From Synchiropus splendidus (lineage: Eukaryota > Chordata > Actinopteri > Syngnathiformes > Callionymidae), in assembly GCF_027744825.2 (NCBI RefSeq), contig NC_071349.1:2852001-2916000 (forward strand): a stretch of 64,000 nt of DNA, written 5' to 3'. Below, in pieces: positions 1 to 13,093 of the stretch. The position numbers and the translations under genes are program-made. The notes below the pieces were generated by a model, which saw only the letters and a program-made list of their open reading frames with translations, had not been told where the DNA came from and did no database searches. Position 1 is the stretch's first letter. Every line of letters starts with the position of its first letter.

Positions 1-2802
1 CTGAAAACGCGTTTTCTGCATTGTGTCATAACTTTTCAGGGAAGCTTCAGAACATGAAATGTTAGCCTCCCACTATAGCAGATAGAGTCTTTCTAGTAGT
101 TGCACATCACATCTAAGCTTTCTGAAGTGTTTTTCCAAAGTTATCAACATTCTTATGTTTGGCTTTCCGGAATCAACCTTATCTCAGACTGAAAACGTGT
201 TTTCTGCATTGTGCCATAACTTTGCAGGGAAACTTCAGAACATGAAATTTTCACGTCCAACTATAGCAGAAAGGTTCTTTCTAGTAGTTGCACATCAAAT
301 CTAAGCTGTCTGAAGTGTTTTTCCAAAGTTAACACCATTTTTATGTTTGGCGTTCTGGAACCCACATTATCTCAGGCTGAAAACGCGTTTTCTGCATTGT
401 GCCATAACTTTGCAGGGCGACTTCAGAACATGAAATTTTCTCCTCCCACTATATCAGAAAGGGTTTTTCTAGTAGTTGCACATCAAATCTAAGTTGTCTG
501 AAGTGTTTTTCCAAAGTTATCAACATTCTTATGTTTGGCGTTTCGGAATCAACCTTATCTCAAGCTGAAAACGCGTTTTACGCAATTTGCCATAACTTTG
601 CACCGAAGCTTCAGAACATGAAATTTTAACCTCCCACTATAGCAGAATGCGTCTTTCTAGTAGTTGCACATCAAATCTTAGCTGTCTGAAGTGTTTTTCC
701 AAAGTTCTCAACATTTTTATGTTTGGCGTTCTGAAATCGACCTTATCTGAGGATGAAAATTTGTTTTCTGCATTGTGCCAAAACTTTGTAGGTAAGCTCC
801 AGAACATGAAATTTTCACCTCCCACTATAGCAGAAAGGGTCTTTCTAGTAGTTGCACATCAAATCTAAGCTGTCTGAAGTGTTTTTCGAAAGTTATCAAC
901 ATTTTTATGTTTGGCGTTCTGGAACCCACGTTATCACAAGCTGATAACGCGTTTTCTGCATTGTGCCATAAATTTGCAGGGAAGCTTCAGAACATGAAAT
1001 TTTCACGTCCCACTATACCAGAAAGGGTCTTTCTAGTAGTTGCACATCAAATCTAAGCTGTCTGAAGTGTTTTTCCAAAGTTATCAGCATTTTTATGTTT
1101 GGCGTTCCGGAACCCACCTTATCTCAGGCTGAAAACGCGTTTTCGGCATTGTGCCATAACTTTGCTGGGAAGCTTCAGAACATGAAATTTTCACGTCCCA
1201 CTATAGCAGAAAGGGTCTTTCTAGTAGTTGCACATCAAATCTAAGCTGTCTGAAGTGTTTTTCGAAAGTTATCAACATTTTTACGTTTGGCGTTCCGGAA
1301 TCGACTTTATCTCAGGATGAAAAATCGTTTTCTGCATTGTCCCATAACTTTGCAGGGAAGCTTCAGAACATGAAATTTTCACCTCCCACTATAGCAGAAA
1401 GGGTCTTTCTAGTAGTTGCACATCAAATCTAAGATGTCTGAAGCGTTTTTCGAAAGTTATCAACATTTTTATGTTTGGCGTTCTGGAATCGACCTTATCT
1501 CAGGCTGAAAACGCGTTTTACGCATTGTGCCATAACTTTGCAGGGAAGCTTCAGAAAATGAAATGTTCACCTCCCACTATAGCAGAAAGGGTCTTTCTAG
1601 TAGTTGCACATCAAATCTAAGCTGTCTGAAGTGTGTTTCGAAACTTATGAACATTTTTATGTTTGGCGTTCCGTAATCGACCTTATCTCAGGATGAAAAA
1701 TCGTTTTCTGCATTGTCCCATAACTTTCCATGGGAAGCTTCAGAACATGAAATTTTGATCTCCCACTATAGCAGAAAGGGTCTTTCTAGTAGTTGCACAT
1801 CAAATCTAAGCTGTCTGAAGTGTTGTTCCAAAGTTATCAACATTTTTATGTTTGGCGTTCCGGAACCCACCTTATCTCAGGCTGAAAACGCGTTTTCGGC
1901 ATTGTGCCATAACTTTGCAGGGAAGCTTCAGACATGAAATTTTGACGTCCCACTATAGCAGAAAGGGTCTTTCTAGTAGTTGCACATCAAATCTAAGCTG
2001 TCTGAAGTGTTTTTCGAAAGTTATCAACATTTTTATGTTTGGCGTTCCGGAATCGACCTTATCTCAGGCTGAAAACGCGTTTTACGCATTGTGCCATAAC
2101 TTTGCAGGGAAGCTTCAGAAAATGAAATTTTCACCTCCCACTATAGCAGAAAGGGTCTTTCTAGTAGTTGCACATTAAATCTAAGCTGTCAGAAGTGTTG
2201 TTCCAAAGTTATCAACATTTTTACGTTTGGCGTTTTGGAAACCACCTTATCTCAGGCTGAAAACGCGTTTTCTGCATTGTGCCATAACTTTGCAGGGAAG
2301 CTTCAGAACATGAAATTTTCACCTCCCACTATAGCAGAAAGGGTCTTTCTGGTAGTTGAACATCAAATCTAAGCTGTCTGAAGTGTTTTTCAAAAGTTAT
2401 CAACATTTTTATGTTTGGCGTTCCGGAACCCACCTTATCTCAGGCTGAAAACGCGTTTTCGGCATTGTGCCATAACTTTGCAGGGAAGCTTCAGACATGA
2501 AATTTTGACGTCCCACTATCGCAGAAAGGGTCTTTCTAGCAGTTGCACATCAAATCTAAGCTGTCTGAAGTGTTTTTTGAAAGTTATCAACATTTTTATG
2601 TTTGGCGTTCCGGAACCCACCTTATCTCAAGCTGAAAACGCATTTTCTGCATTGTCCCATAACTTTGCCGGGAAGCTTCAGAACATGAAATTTTCACGTC
2701 CCACTATAGCAGAAAGGGTCTTTCTAGTATTTGCCCATCAAATCTAAGCTGTCTGAAGTGTTTTTCGAAAGTTATCAACATTTTTATGTTTGGCGTTCCA
2801 GA
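1..2802 (+). repeat. Left mixed-monomer region
   Basis: About 15 diverged monomers with no long clean duplication. Two units near 1833-1957 and 2396-2520 share the GTTTTCGGCATTG variant and the same 1-bp deletion, giving CTTCAGACATG instead of CTTCAGAACATG. They lie 563 bp apart (three monomers minus one base), so they descend from one ancestor. Units at about 413-465 (GGGCGACTTC, then TCTCCTCCCACTATATCAG) and about 778-800 (AAAACTTTGTAGGTAAGCTCC region) match units at 55.8-56.4 kb, so this end is related to the far right of the window. Palindrome-less GGATGAAAAATCG units occur near 1315 and 1693. No gene is visible. Confidence 0.9.
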
Positions 2803-5779
2803 ATCGACCTTATCTTAGGCTGAAAACGCGATGCCTGCATTGTGCCATAACTTTGCAGGGAAGCTTCAGAACATGAAATTTTAACGTACCACTATAGCAA
2901 AAAGGGTCTTTCTAGTATTTGCACATCAAATCTAAGCTGTCTGAAGTGTTTTTCGAAAGTTATCAACATTTTTATGTTTGGCGTTCTGGAACCCACCTTA
3001 TCACAAGCTGAAAACGCATTTTCTGCATTGTGCCATAACTTTGCAGGGAAGCTTCAGAACATGAAATTTTGACCTCCCACTATGGCAGAAAGGGTCTTTC
3101 TAGTAGTTGCACATCAAATCGAAGCTGTCTGAAGTGTTTTTCCAAAGTTATCAACATTTTTACGTTTAGCGTTTCGGAACCCACCTTATCTCAGGCTGAA
3201 AACGCGTTTTCTGCCTTGTGCCATAACTTCTCAGGGAAGCTTCAGAACATGAAATGTTCACCTCCCACTATAGCAGAAAGGGTCTTTCTAGTAGTTGCAC
3301 ATCAAATCTAAGCTGTCTGAAGTGTTTTTCCAAAGTTATCAACATTTTTATGTTTAGCGTTCCGGAATCGACCTTATCTCAGGCTGAAAACGCGTTGTCT
3401 GCATTGTGACATAACTTTGCATGGAAGCTTCAGAACATGAAATTTTAACCTCCCACTATAGCAGCATGGGTCTTTCTAGTAGTTGCACATCAAATCTTAG
3501 CTCTCTGAAGTGTTTTTCCAAAGTTCTCAACATTTTTATTTTTGGTGTTCCTGAATCGACCTTATCTCTGGCCGAAAACGCGTTTTCTGCATTGTGCCAT
3601 AACTTTGCAGGGAAGCTTCAGAACATGAAAATGTCACCTCCCACTATAGCAGAAAGGGTCTTTCTCGTAGATGCACATCAAATCTAAGCTGTCTGAAGTG
3701 TTTTTCCTAAATTATCTACATTTTTATGTTTGGCGTTCCGGAATCGACCTAATCTCAGGCTGAAAACGCGTTAAACGCATTGTGCCATAACTTTGCAGGG
3801 AAGCTTCAGAAAATGAAATTTTAACCTCCCACTATAGCAGAAAGGGTCTTTCTAGTAGTTGCACATCAAATCTAAGCTGTCGAAAGTGTTTTTCCAAAGT
3901 TATCAACATTTTTATGTTTGGCGTTTCGGAATCGACCTTATCTCCGGCTGAAAACGCGTTTTCTGCATTGTGCCGTAACTTTGCAGGGAAGCTTCAGAAC
4001 ATGAAATGTTCGCCTCCCACTGTAGCAGATAGGGTCTTTCTAGTAGTTGCACATCAAATCTAAGCTGTCTGAAGTGTTTTTCCAAAGTTATCTACATTTT
4101 TATGTTTGGCGTTCCGGAATCGACCTAATCTCAGGCTGAAAACGCGTTTTCTGCATTGTGCCATAACTTTGCAGGGAAGCTTCAGAACATGAAATTTTAA
4201 CCTCCCACTATAGCAGAATGGGTCTTTCTAGTAGTTGCACATCAAATCTTAGCTGTCTGAAGTGTTTTTCCAAAGTTCTCAACATTTTTATGTTTGGCGT
4301 TCTGAAATCAACCTCATCTCAGGCTGAAAACGCGTTAAACGCATTGTGCCATAACTTTGCAGGGAAGCTTCAGAAAATGAAATTTTAACCTCCCACTATA
4401 GCAGAAAGGGTCTTTCTAGTAGTTGCACATCAAATCTAAGCTGTCGAAAGTGTTTTTCCAAAGTTATCAACATTTTTATGTTTGGCGTTTCGGAATCGAC
4501 CTTATCTTAGGCTGAAAACGCGATGCCTGCATTGTGCCATAACTTTGCAGGGAAGCTTCAGAACATGAAATTTTAACGTACCACTATAGCAAAAAGCGTC
4601 TTTCTAGTATTTGCACATCAAATCTAAGCTGTCTGAAGTGTTTTTCGAAAGTTATCAACATTTTTATGTTTGGCGTTCTGGAACCCACCTTATCACAAGC
4701 TGAAAACGCATTTTCTGCATTGTGCCATAACTTTGCAGGGAAGCTTCAGAACATGAAATTTTGACCTCCCACTATGGCAGAAAGTGTCTTTCTAGTAGTT
4801 GCACATCAAATCGAAGCTGTCTGAAGTGTTTTTCCAAAGTTATCAACATTTTTACATTTAGCGTTTCGGAACCCACCTTATCTCAGGCTGAAAACGCGTT
4901 TTCTGCCTTGTGCCATAACTTCTCAGGGGAGCTTCAGAACATGAAATGTTCACCTCCCACTATAGCAGAAAGGGTCTTTCTAGTAGTTGCACATCAAATC
5001 TAAGCTGTCTGAAGTGTTTTTCCAAAGTTATCAACATTTTCATGTTTAGCGTTCCGGAATCGACCTTATCTCAGGCTGAAAACGCGTTGTCTGCATTGTG
5101 ACATAACTTTGCATGGAAGCTTCAGAACATGAAATTTTAACCTCCCACTATAGCAGCATGGGTCTTTCTAGTAGTTGCACATCAAATCTTAGCTGCCTGA
5201 AGTGTTTTTCCAAAGTTCTCAACATTTTTATTTTTGGTGTTCCTGAATCGACCTTATCTCAGGCCGAAAACGCGTTTTCTGCATTGTGCCATAACTTTGC
5301 AGGGAAGCTTCAGAACATGAAAATGTCACCTCCCACTATAGCAGAAAGGGTCTTTCTAGTAGATGCACATCAAATCTAAGCTGTCTGAAGTGTTTTTCCT
5401 AAATTATCTACATTTTTATGTTTGGCGTTCCGGAATCGACCTAATCTCAGGCTGAAAACGCGTTAAACGCATTGTGCCATAACTTTGCAGGGAAGCTTCA
5501 GAAAATGAAATTTTAACCTCCCACTATAGCAGAAAGGGTCTTTCTAGTAGTTGCACATCAAATCTAAGCTGTCAAAAGTGTTTTTCCAAAGTTATCAACA
5601 TTTTTATGTTTGGCGTTTCGGAATCGACCTTATCTCCGGCTGAAAACGCGTTTTCTGCATTGTGCCGTAACTTTGCAGGGAAGCTTCAGAACATGAAATG
5701 TTCGCCTCCCACTGTAGCAGATAGGGTCTTTCTAGTAGTTGCACATCAAATCTAAGCTGTCTGAAGTGTTTTTCCAAAG
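2803..5779 (+). repeat. Nine-monomer spaced duplication (offset 1692 bp)
   Basis: The block 2803-4087 reappears at 4495-5779 at a constant offset of 1692 bp, exactly 9 x 188. Diagnostic marks shared by both copies include CTTAGGCTGAAAACGCGATG (2817 and 4509 region), TTTAGCGTTTCGGAACCC, CATAACTTTGCATGGAAGC, GGTGTTCCTGAATCGACC and CGTTAAACGCATTG. A few differences are visible, for example AAAGGGTC versus AAAGTGTC and TTTACGTTTAGC versus TTTACATTTAGC. The spacer 4088-4494 contains another copy of the CGTTAAACG unit, 564 bp (3 monomers) after the one at about 3772, so the duplication is nested. Unequal exchange in register is the simplest explanation. Confidence 0.85.
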
Positions 5780-5872
5780 TTATCAACATTTTTATGTTTG
5801 GCCTTCTGGAACCCACCTTATCTCAGGCTGAAAACGCGTTTTCAGCATTGTGCCATAACTTTGCAGGGAAGC
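5780..5872 (+). repeat. Short linker of ordinary monomer sequence
   Basis: Half a monomer between two duplicated blocks. It carries ordinary array sequence with GGAACCCACC and TTTTCAGCATTG variants and nothing else that I can see. Confidence 0.8.
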
Positions 5873-6953
5873 CTCAGAACATGAAATTTTAAATTTCCAC
5901 TATAGCAGAAAGGGTCTATCTGGTAGTTGCGCATCAAATCTAAGCTGTCTGAAGTGTTTTTCCAAAGTTGTCAACATTTTTATGTTTGGTGTTCCGGAAC
6001 CCACCTTATCTCAGGCTGAAAACGCTTTTTCTGCATTGTGCCATAACTTTGCAGGGATGCATCAGAACATGACATTTTCACCTCCCACAATAGCATATAG
6101 GGTCTTTCAAATAGTTGCACATCAAATCTAAGCTGTCTGAAGTGTTTTTCCAAAGTTCTCAACATTTTTATGTTTGGCGTTCGGGAACCCACCTTATCTC
6201 AGGCTGAAAACGTGTTTTACGCATTGTGCCATAACTCTGCATAAAGCTTCAGAACATGAAATTTTCACCTCCCACTATAGCAGAAAGGGTCTTTCTAGTA
6301 GTTGCAGTTCAAATCTAAGCTGTCTGAAGTGATTTTCCAAAGTCATCAACATTTTTATGTTTGGCGTTCCGGAATCGACCTTATCTCAGGCTGAAAACGC
6401 ATTTTTCGCATTATGCCATAACTTTGCATAAAGCTTCCGAACATTAAATTTTCACATCCCACTTTAGCAGAAAGGGTCTTTCTCGTAGTTGCACATCAAA
6501 TCTAAGCTGTCTGAAGTGTTTTTCTAAAGTTGTCCACATTTTTATGTTTGGCGTTCCGGAACCCACCTTATCTCAGGCTGAAAACGCGTTTTCTGCATTG
6601 TGCCATAACTTTGCTGGGACGCTTCAGAACATGAAATTTTCACCTCCCACTGTAATAGAAAGGGTCTTTCTAGTAGTTGCACATCAAATCTAAGCTGTCT
6701 GAAGTGTTTTTCCAAAGTTATCAACATTTTTATGTTTATCGTTCCGGAATCGACCTTATGTCAGGCTGAAAACGCGTTTTACGCATGGTGCCATAACTTT
6801 GCAGTGAAGCTTCAGAACATCGAATTTTCACCTCCCACTATAGCAGAAAGGGTCTTTCTAGTAGATGCACATCAAATCTAAGCTGTCGAAAGTGTTTTTC
6901 CAAAGTTATCAACATTTTTATGTTTGGCGTTTCGGAATCGACCTTATGTCAGG

Positions 6954-7115
6954 CTGAAAACGCGTTTTACGCATGGTGCCATATCTTTGCAGTGAAGCTT
7001 CAGAACATCGAATTTTCACCTCCCACTATAGTAGAAAGGGTCTTTCTAGTAGTTGCACATCAAATCTCAGCTGTCTGAAGATTTGATGGCGTTCCGGAAT
7101 CGACCTAATCTCAGG
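6954..7115 (+). repeat. Shortened monomer, 162 bp (26-bp deletion), copy 1
   Basis: The distance between successive CTGAAAACG anchors is 162 instead of 188. The junction reads GTCTGAAGATTTGATGGCG, where the normal unit has the T-tract, TTATCAACA and ATTTTTATGTTT segment between GTCTGAAG and GGCG. The same junction occurs at about 9309 and 18108. Confidence 0.92.
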
Positions 7116-7836
7116 CTGAAAACGTGTTTTACGCATGGTGCCATAACTTTGCAGGGAAGCTTCAGAACATCGAATTTTCACCTCCCACAATGGCAGAAAG
7201 GGTCTTTCAAGTAGTTGCACATCAAATCTAAGCTGTCTGAAATGTTTTTCCATAGTTATCAACATTTTTATGTTTGGCGTACCAGAATCGACCTTATCTC
7301 AAGCTGAAAACGCGTTTTCTGCATTGTGCCATAACTTTGCAGGGAAGCTTCAGAACATGAAATTTTCACCTCCCACTATAGCAGAAAGGGTCTTTCTAGT
7401 AGTTGCACATCAAATGTAAGCGGTCTGAAGTGTATTTCAAAAGTTATCAACTTTTTTATGTTTGACGTTCCTGAATCGACCTTATCACAGGCTGAAAACG
7501 CGTTTTACGCATTGTTCAATTACTTTGCCGTGAAGCTTCAGAACATGAAATTTTCACCTCCCACAATGGCAGAAATGGTCTATCTAGTAGTTGGACATCA
7601 AATCTAAGCTGTCTGAAGTGTTTTTCCAAAGTCATCAACATTTTTATGTCTGGAGTTCCGGAATCGACCTTATCTCAGGCTGAAAATGCGTTTTACGCAT
7701 TGTGCCACAACTTTGCAGGGAAGCTTCAGAACATGAAATTTTCACCTCCCACTATAGCAGAAAGGGTCTTTCTAGTAGTTTCACGTGAAATCTAAGCTGC
7801 CTGAAGTGTTTTTCCAAAGTTATCAACATTTTTATG

Positions 7837-8588
7837 TTTGGCGTTCCGGAATCGACTTTATCTCAGGCTGAAAACGTGTTTTCCGCATTGTGCCATAACT
7901 TTGCAAGGAAGCTTCAGAACATGAAATTTTAAACTTCCACTAAAGCAGAAAGGGTCTTTATAGTAGTTTCACGTGAAATCTAAGCTGTCTGAAGTGTTTT
8001 TCCAAAGTTGTCAACATTTTTATGTTTGGCGTTCCGGAACCCACCTTATCTCAGTCTGAAAACGTCTTTTCTGGATTGTGCCATAACTTTGCAGGGAATC
8101 CTCAGAACATGAAATTTTCACCTCCCACTATAGTAGAAAGGGTCTTTCTAGTAGTTGCACATCAAATCTGAGCTGTCTGAAGTGTTTTTCCAAAGTTATC
8201 AACATTTTTATATTTGGCGTTCCGGAATCGACTTTATCTCAGGCTGAAAACGTGTTTTCCGCATTGTGCCATAACTTTGCAAGGAAGCTTCAGAACATTA
8301 AATTTTAAACTTCCACTAAAGCAGAAAGGGTCTTTATAGTAGTTTCACGTGAAATCTAAGCTGTCTGAAGTGTTTTTCCAAAGTTGTCAACATTTTTATG
8401 TTTGGCGTTCCGGAACCCACCTTATCTCAGTCTGAAAACGTCTTTTCTGGATTGTGCCATAACTTTGCAGGGAAGCCTCAGAACATGAAATTTTCACCTC
8501 CCACTATAGTAGAAAGGGTCTTTCTAGTAGTTGCACATCAAATCTGAGCTGTCTGAAGTGTTTTTCCAAAGTTATCAACATTTTTATA
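7837..8588 (+). repeat. Dimeric repeat, 376-bp period, inside the 2230-bp unit
   Basis: 7837-8212 and 8213-8588 are consecutive copies of a two-monomer unit. Shared marks are GAAAACGTGTTTTCCGCATT, TTAAACTTCCACTAAAGC, TTTATAGTAGTTTCACGTG, GTCTGAAAACGTCTTTTC and CAAATCTGAGC. I noticed two differences: ATGAAATTTT versus ATTAAATTTT, and GGGAATCCTC versus GGGAAGCCTC. The same dimer pair recurs 2230 bp later at 10067-10818. This is the smallest clear higher-order unit in the window. Confidence 0.85.
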
Positions 8589-9183
8589 TTTGGCGTTCCG
8601 GAATCGACCTTATCTCAGGCTGAAAACGCGTTTTACGCCTTGTGCAATAACTTTCCAGGGAAGCTTCAGAACATCGAATTGTCACCACCCACTATTGCAG
8701 AAAGGGTCTTTCTAGTAGTTGCACATCAAATCTAAGCTGTCTGAAGTGTTTTTCGAAAGTTATCAACATTTTTATGTTTGGCGATCTGGAACCCATCTTA
8801 TCTCAGGCTGAAAACGCATTTTCTGCATTGTGCCACAACTTTGCAGGCAAGCTTCAGAACATGAAATATTCACATGCCACTATAGCAGAAAGGGTCTTTC
8901 TAATAGTTGCACATCAAATCTAAGCTGTCTGAAGTGTTTTTCCAAAGTTATCAACATTTTTATGTTTATCGTTCCGGAATCGACCTTATGTCAGGCTGAA
9001 AACGCGTTTTACGCATGGTGCCATAACTTTGCAGTGAAGCTTCAGAACATCGAATTTTCACCTCCCACTATAGCAGAAAGGGTCTTTCTAGTAGATGCAC
9101 ATCAAATCTAAGCTGTCGAAAGTGTTTTTCCAAAGTTATCAACATTTTTATGTTTGGCGTTTCGGAATCGACCTTATGTCAGG

Positions 9184-9345
9184 CTGAAAACGCGTTTTAC
9201 GCATGGTGCCATATCTTTGCAGTGAAGCTTCAGAACATCGAATTTTCACCTCCCACTATAGTAGAAAGGGTCTTTCTAGTAGTTGCACATCAAATCTCAG
9301 CTGTCTGAAGATTTGATGGCGTTCCGGAATCGACCTAATCTCAGG
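9184..9345 (+). repeat. Shortened monomer, 162 bp (26-bp deletion), copy 2
   Basis: This is the tandem-duplicate counterpart of the 162-bp unit at 6954-7115, at offset 2230, with the identical GAAGATTTGATGGCG junction. Confidence 0.92.
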
Positions 9346-11158
9346 CTGAAAACGTGTTTTACGCATGGTGCCATAACTTTGCAGGGAAGCTTCAGAACAT
9401 CGAATTTTCACCTCCCACAATGGCAGAAAGGGTCTTTCAAGTAGTTGCACATCAAATCTAAGCTGTCTGAAATGTTTTTCCATAGTTATCAACATTTTTA
9501 TGTTTGGCGTACCAGAATCGACCTTATCTCAAGCTGAAAACGCGTTTTCTGCATTGTGCCATAACTTTGCAGGGAAGCTTCAGAACATGAAATTTTCACC
9601 TCCCACTATAGCAGAAAGGGTCTTTCTAGTAGTTGCACATCAAATGTAAGCGGTCTGAAGTGTATTTCAAAAGTTATCAACTTTTTTATGTTTGACGTTC
9701 CTGAATCGACCTTATCACAGGCTGAAAACGCGTTTTACGCATTGTTCAATTACTTTGCCGTGAAGCTTCAGAACATGAAATTTTCACCTCCCACAATGGC
9801 AGAAATGGTCTATCTAGTAGTTGGACATCAAATCTAAGCTGTCTGAAGTGTTTTTCCAAAGTCATCAACATTTTTATGTCTGGAGTTCCGGAATCGACCT
9901 TATCTCAGGCTGAAAATGCGTTTTACGCATTGTGCCACAACTTTGCAGGGAAGCTTCAGAACATGAAATTTTCACCTCCCACTATAGCAGAAAGGGTCTT
10001 TCTAGTAGTTTCACGTGAAATCTAAGCTGCCTGAAGTGTTTTTCCAAAGTTATCAACATTTTTATGTTTGGCGTTCCGGAATCGACTTTATCTCAGGCTG
10101 AAAACGTGTTTTCCGCATTGTGCCATAACTTTGCAAGGAAGCTTCAGAACATGAAATTTTAAACTTCCACTAAAGCAGAAAGGGTCTTTATAGTAGTTTC
10201 ACGTGAAATCTAAGCTGTCTGAAGTGTTTTTCCAAAGTTGTCAACATTTTTATGTTTGGCGTTCCGGAACCCACCTTATCTCAGTCTGAAAACGTCTTTT
10301 CTGGATTGTGCCATAACTTTGCAGGGAATCCTCAGAACATGAAATTTTCACCTCCCACTATAGTAGAAAGGGTCTTTCTAGTAGTTGCACATCAAATCTG
10401 AGCTGTCTGAAGTGTTTTTCCAAAGTTATCAACATTTTTATATTTGGCGTTCCGGAATCGACTTTATCTCAGGCTGAAAACGTGTTTTCCGCATTGTGCC
10501 ATAACTTTGCAAGGAAGCTTCAGAACATTAAATTTTAAACTTCCACTAAAGCAGAAAGGGTCTTTATAGTAGTTTCACGTGAAATCTAAGCTGTCTGAAG
10601 TGTTTTTCCAAAGTTGTCAACATTTTTATGTTTGGCGTTCCGGAACCCACCTTATCTCAGTCTGAAAACGTCTTTTCTGGATTGTGCCATAACTTTGCAG
10701 GGAAGCCTCAGAACATGAAATTTTCACCTCCCACTATAGTAGAAAGGGTCTTTCTAGTAGTTGCACATCAAATCTGAGCTGTCTGAAGTGTTTTTCCAAA
10801 GTTATCAACATTTTTATATTTGGCGTTCCGGAATCGACCTTATCTCAGGCTGAAAACGCGTTTTACGCCTTGTGCAATAACTTTCCAGGGAAGCTTCAGA
10901 ACATCGAATTGTCACCACCCACTATTGCAGAAAGGGTCTTTCTAGTAGTTGCACATCAAATCTAAGCTGTCTGAAGTGTTTTTCGAAAGTTATCAACATT
11001 TTTATGTTTGGCGATCTGGAACCCATCTTATCTCAGGCTGAAAACGCATTTTCTGCATTGTGCCACAACTTTGCAGGCAAGCTTCAGAACATGAAATATT
11101 CACATGCCACTATAGCAGAAAGGGTCTTTCTAATAGTTGCACATCAAATCTAAGCTGT

Positions 11159-13093
11159 TTGAAGTGTTTTTCCAAAGTTATCAACATTTTTATGTTTGGC
11201 GTTCAGGAATCGACCTTATCTCAGGCTGAATACGCGTTTTCTGCATTGTGCCGTAACTTTGCAGGGAATCTTCAGAACATGAAATTTTCACCTCCCATAA
11301 TAGCAGAAAGGGTCTTTTTAGTAGTTGCACATCAAATCTAAGCTGTTTGAAGTCTTTTTCCAAAGTTATCAACACTTTTATGCTTGGCGTTCCGAAACCC
11401 ACCTTATCTCAGGCTGAAAACGCGTTTTCTGCATTGTGCCATAACTTTGCAGAGAAGATTCAGAACATGAAATTTTCACCTCCCACTATAGCAGAAAGGG
11501 TCTTTCTAGTAGTTGCACATCAAATCTAAGGTGTCTGAAGTGTTGTTCCAAAGTTATCATATTTTTTTGTTTGGCGTTCCGGAACCCACCTTATCTCAGG
11601 CTGAAAACGCGTTTTCGGAATTGTGCCATAACTTTGCAGGGAAGCTTCAGAACATGAAATTTTAAACTTGCGCTATAGCAGAAAGGGTCTTTCTAGTAGT
11701 TGTACATCAAATCTAAGCTGTCTGTAGTGTTTTTCCAAAGTTATCAACATTTTAATGTTTGCCGTTCCGGAATCGACCTTATCTCAGGCTGAAAACGCGT
11801 TTTACGCATTGTGCCATAACTTTGCATAAAGCTTCAGAACATGAAATTTTCACCTCCCACTATACCAGAAAGGGTCTTTCTAGTAGTTGCAGATCAAACC
11901 TAAGCTGTCTGAAATGTTTTTCCAAAGTTATCAACATTTTTATGTTTGGCGTTCCGGAACCCACCTTATCTCAGGCTGAAAACGCGTTTTCATGATTGTG
12001 CAATAACTTTGCATAAAGCTTTAGAACATGAAATTTTCACCTCCCACTATAGCAGAAAGGGTCTTTCTAGTAGTTGCAGATTAAATCTAAGCTGTCTGAA
12101 ATGTTTTTCCAAAGTTTTCAACTTTTTTATGTTTGGCGTTCTGGAACCCACCTTATCTCAGGCTGAAAACGTGTTTTTTGCATTGTGCCATAACTTTGCA
12201 GGGATGCCACAGAACATGAAATTTTCACCTGCCGCTATAGTAGAACGGGTCGTTCTAGTAGTTGCACATCAAATCCAAGCTGTCTGAAGTGGCTTTCCAA
12301 AGTTATCAACATTTTTATGTTTGGAGTTCCGGAATCAACCTTATCTCAGGCTGAACACCCGTTTTCTGCATTGTGCCATAACTTTGCAGGGATGATTCAG
12401 AACATGAAATTTCCACCTCTCACTATAGCAGAAAGGGTCTTTCTAGTAGTTGCACGTGAAATCTAAGCTGTCTGAAGTGTTTTTCCAAAGTTATCAACAT
12501 TTTTATGTTTGGCGTTCCGGAATTGACCTTGTCTCATGCTGAAAACGCGTTTTCTGCATTGTGCCATAACTTTGCTGGGAAACTTCAGAACATGAAATTT
12601 TCACCTCCCACGATAGCAGAAAGGGTCTTTCTAGTAGTTGCACATCAAATCTAAGCTGTTTGAAGTGTTTTTCCAAAGTTATCAACATTTTTATGTTTGG
12701 CGTTCCGGAATTGACCTTGTCTCATGCTGAAAACGCGTTTTCTGCATTGTGCCATAACTTTGCAGGGAAGCTTCAGAACATGACATTTAAACATCCCACG
12801 ATAGCAGAAAGGGTCTTTCTAGTAGTTGCACATCAAATCTAAGCTGTTTGAAGTGTTTTTCCAAAGTTATCAACATTTTTATGTTTGGCGTTCCGGAATC
12901 GACCTTATCTCAGGCTGAAAACGCGTTTTCTGCAATGTGCCATAACTTTGCAGGGAAGCTTCAGAACATGAAATTTTCAACTTCCACTATAGCAGAAAGG
13001 CTTTTTCTAGTAGTTGCACATCAAATCTAAGCTGTTTGAAGTGTTTTTCGAAAGTTATCAACGTTTTTATATTTGGCATTCCTGAATCGACCT
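11159..13093 (+). repeat. Monomers after the 2230-bp duplication, matched near 21-22.8 kb
   Basis: About ten monomers. Most of 11237-12323 aligns to 21160-22246 and most of 12690-13093 to 22424-22827. The stretch between (12324-12690) is about one monomer longer here than in the right copy. Rare marks are TTGAAGTCTTTTTCC, GCAGAGAAGATTCAG, TCATATTTTTTTG, TTTTCATGATTGTGC and GTCTCATGCTG. Two units here (near 11825 and 12010) carry the GCATAAAGC variant of the HindIII region. No gene is visible. Confidence 0.8.

Larger units (their letters stand above)
6674..11158 (+). repeat. Perfect-looking 2230-bp tandem duplication (12 monomers)
   Basis: Bases 6674-8928 match 8904-11158 at offset 2230, and the two copies abut, giving 2.01 copies in tandem. 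2230 equals 12 x 188 minus 26, the deficit coming from one shortened monomer in each copy. I compared the copies line by line and noticed no difference inside these bounds. The first mismatches are at 6673 versus 8903 on the left and 8929 versus 11159 on the right. Such identity in an array whose neighbouring monomers differ at many positions points to a very recent event, or to an assembly duplication. Confidence 0.88.

Noticed and set aside
80..110. Possible CENP-B box in the GTTTCGGAATCGACC or GTTCCGGAATCGACC segment of the monomers
   Set aside because: The essential pattern NTTCGNNNNANNCGGGN is not met in the variants I checked: the required A and the CGGG are absent. The resemblance stops at TTCG.
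11946..12287. Open frames of 60-113 codons in both strands, such as those at 11946-12287 (+) and 5604-5816 (-), with similar peptides recurring every monomer
   Set aside because: They are translations of the satellite. The + frame usually ends at the TAA within AAATCTAAGC of each unit; many begin at non-ATG codons such as TTG; 188 is not a multiple of three, so frames shift between units; and single-base deletions break them freely. There is no sign of coding constraint or of a promoter or ribosome-binding context.
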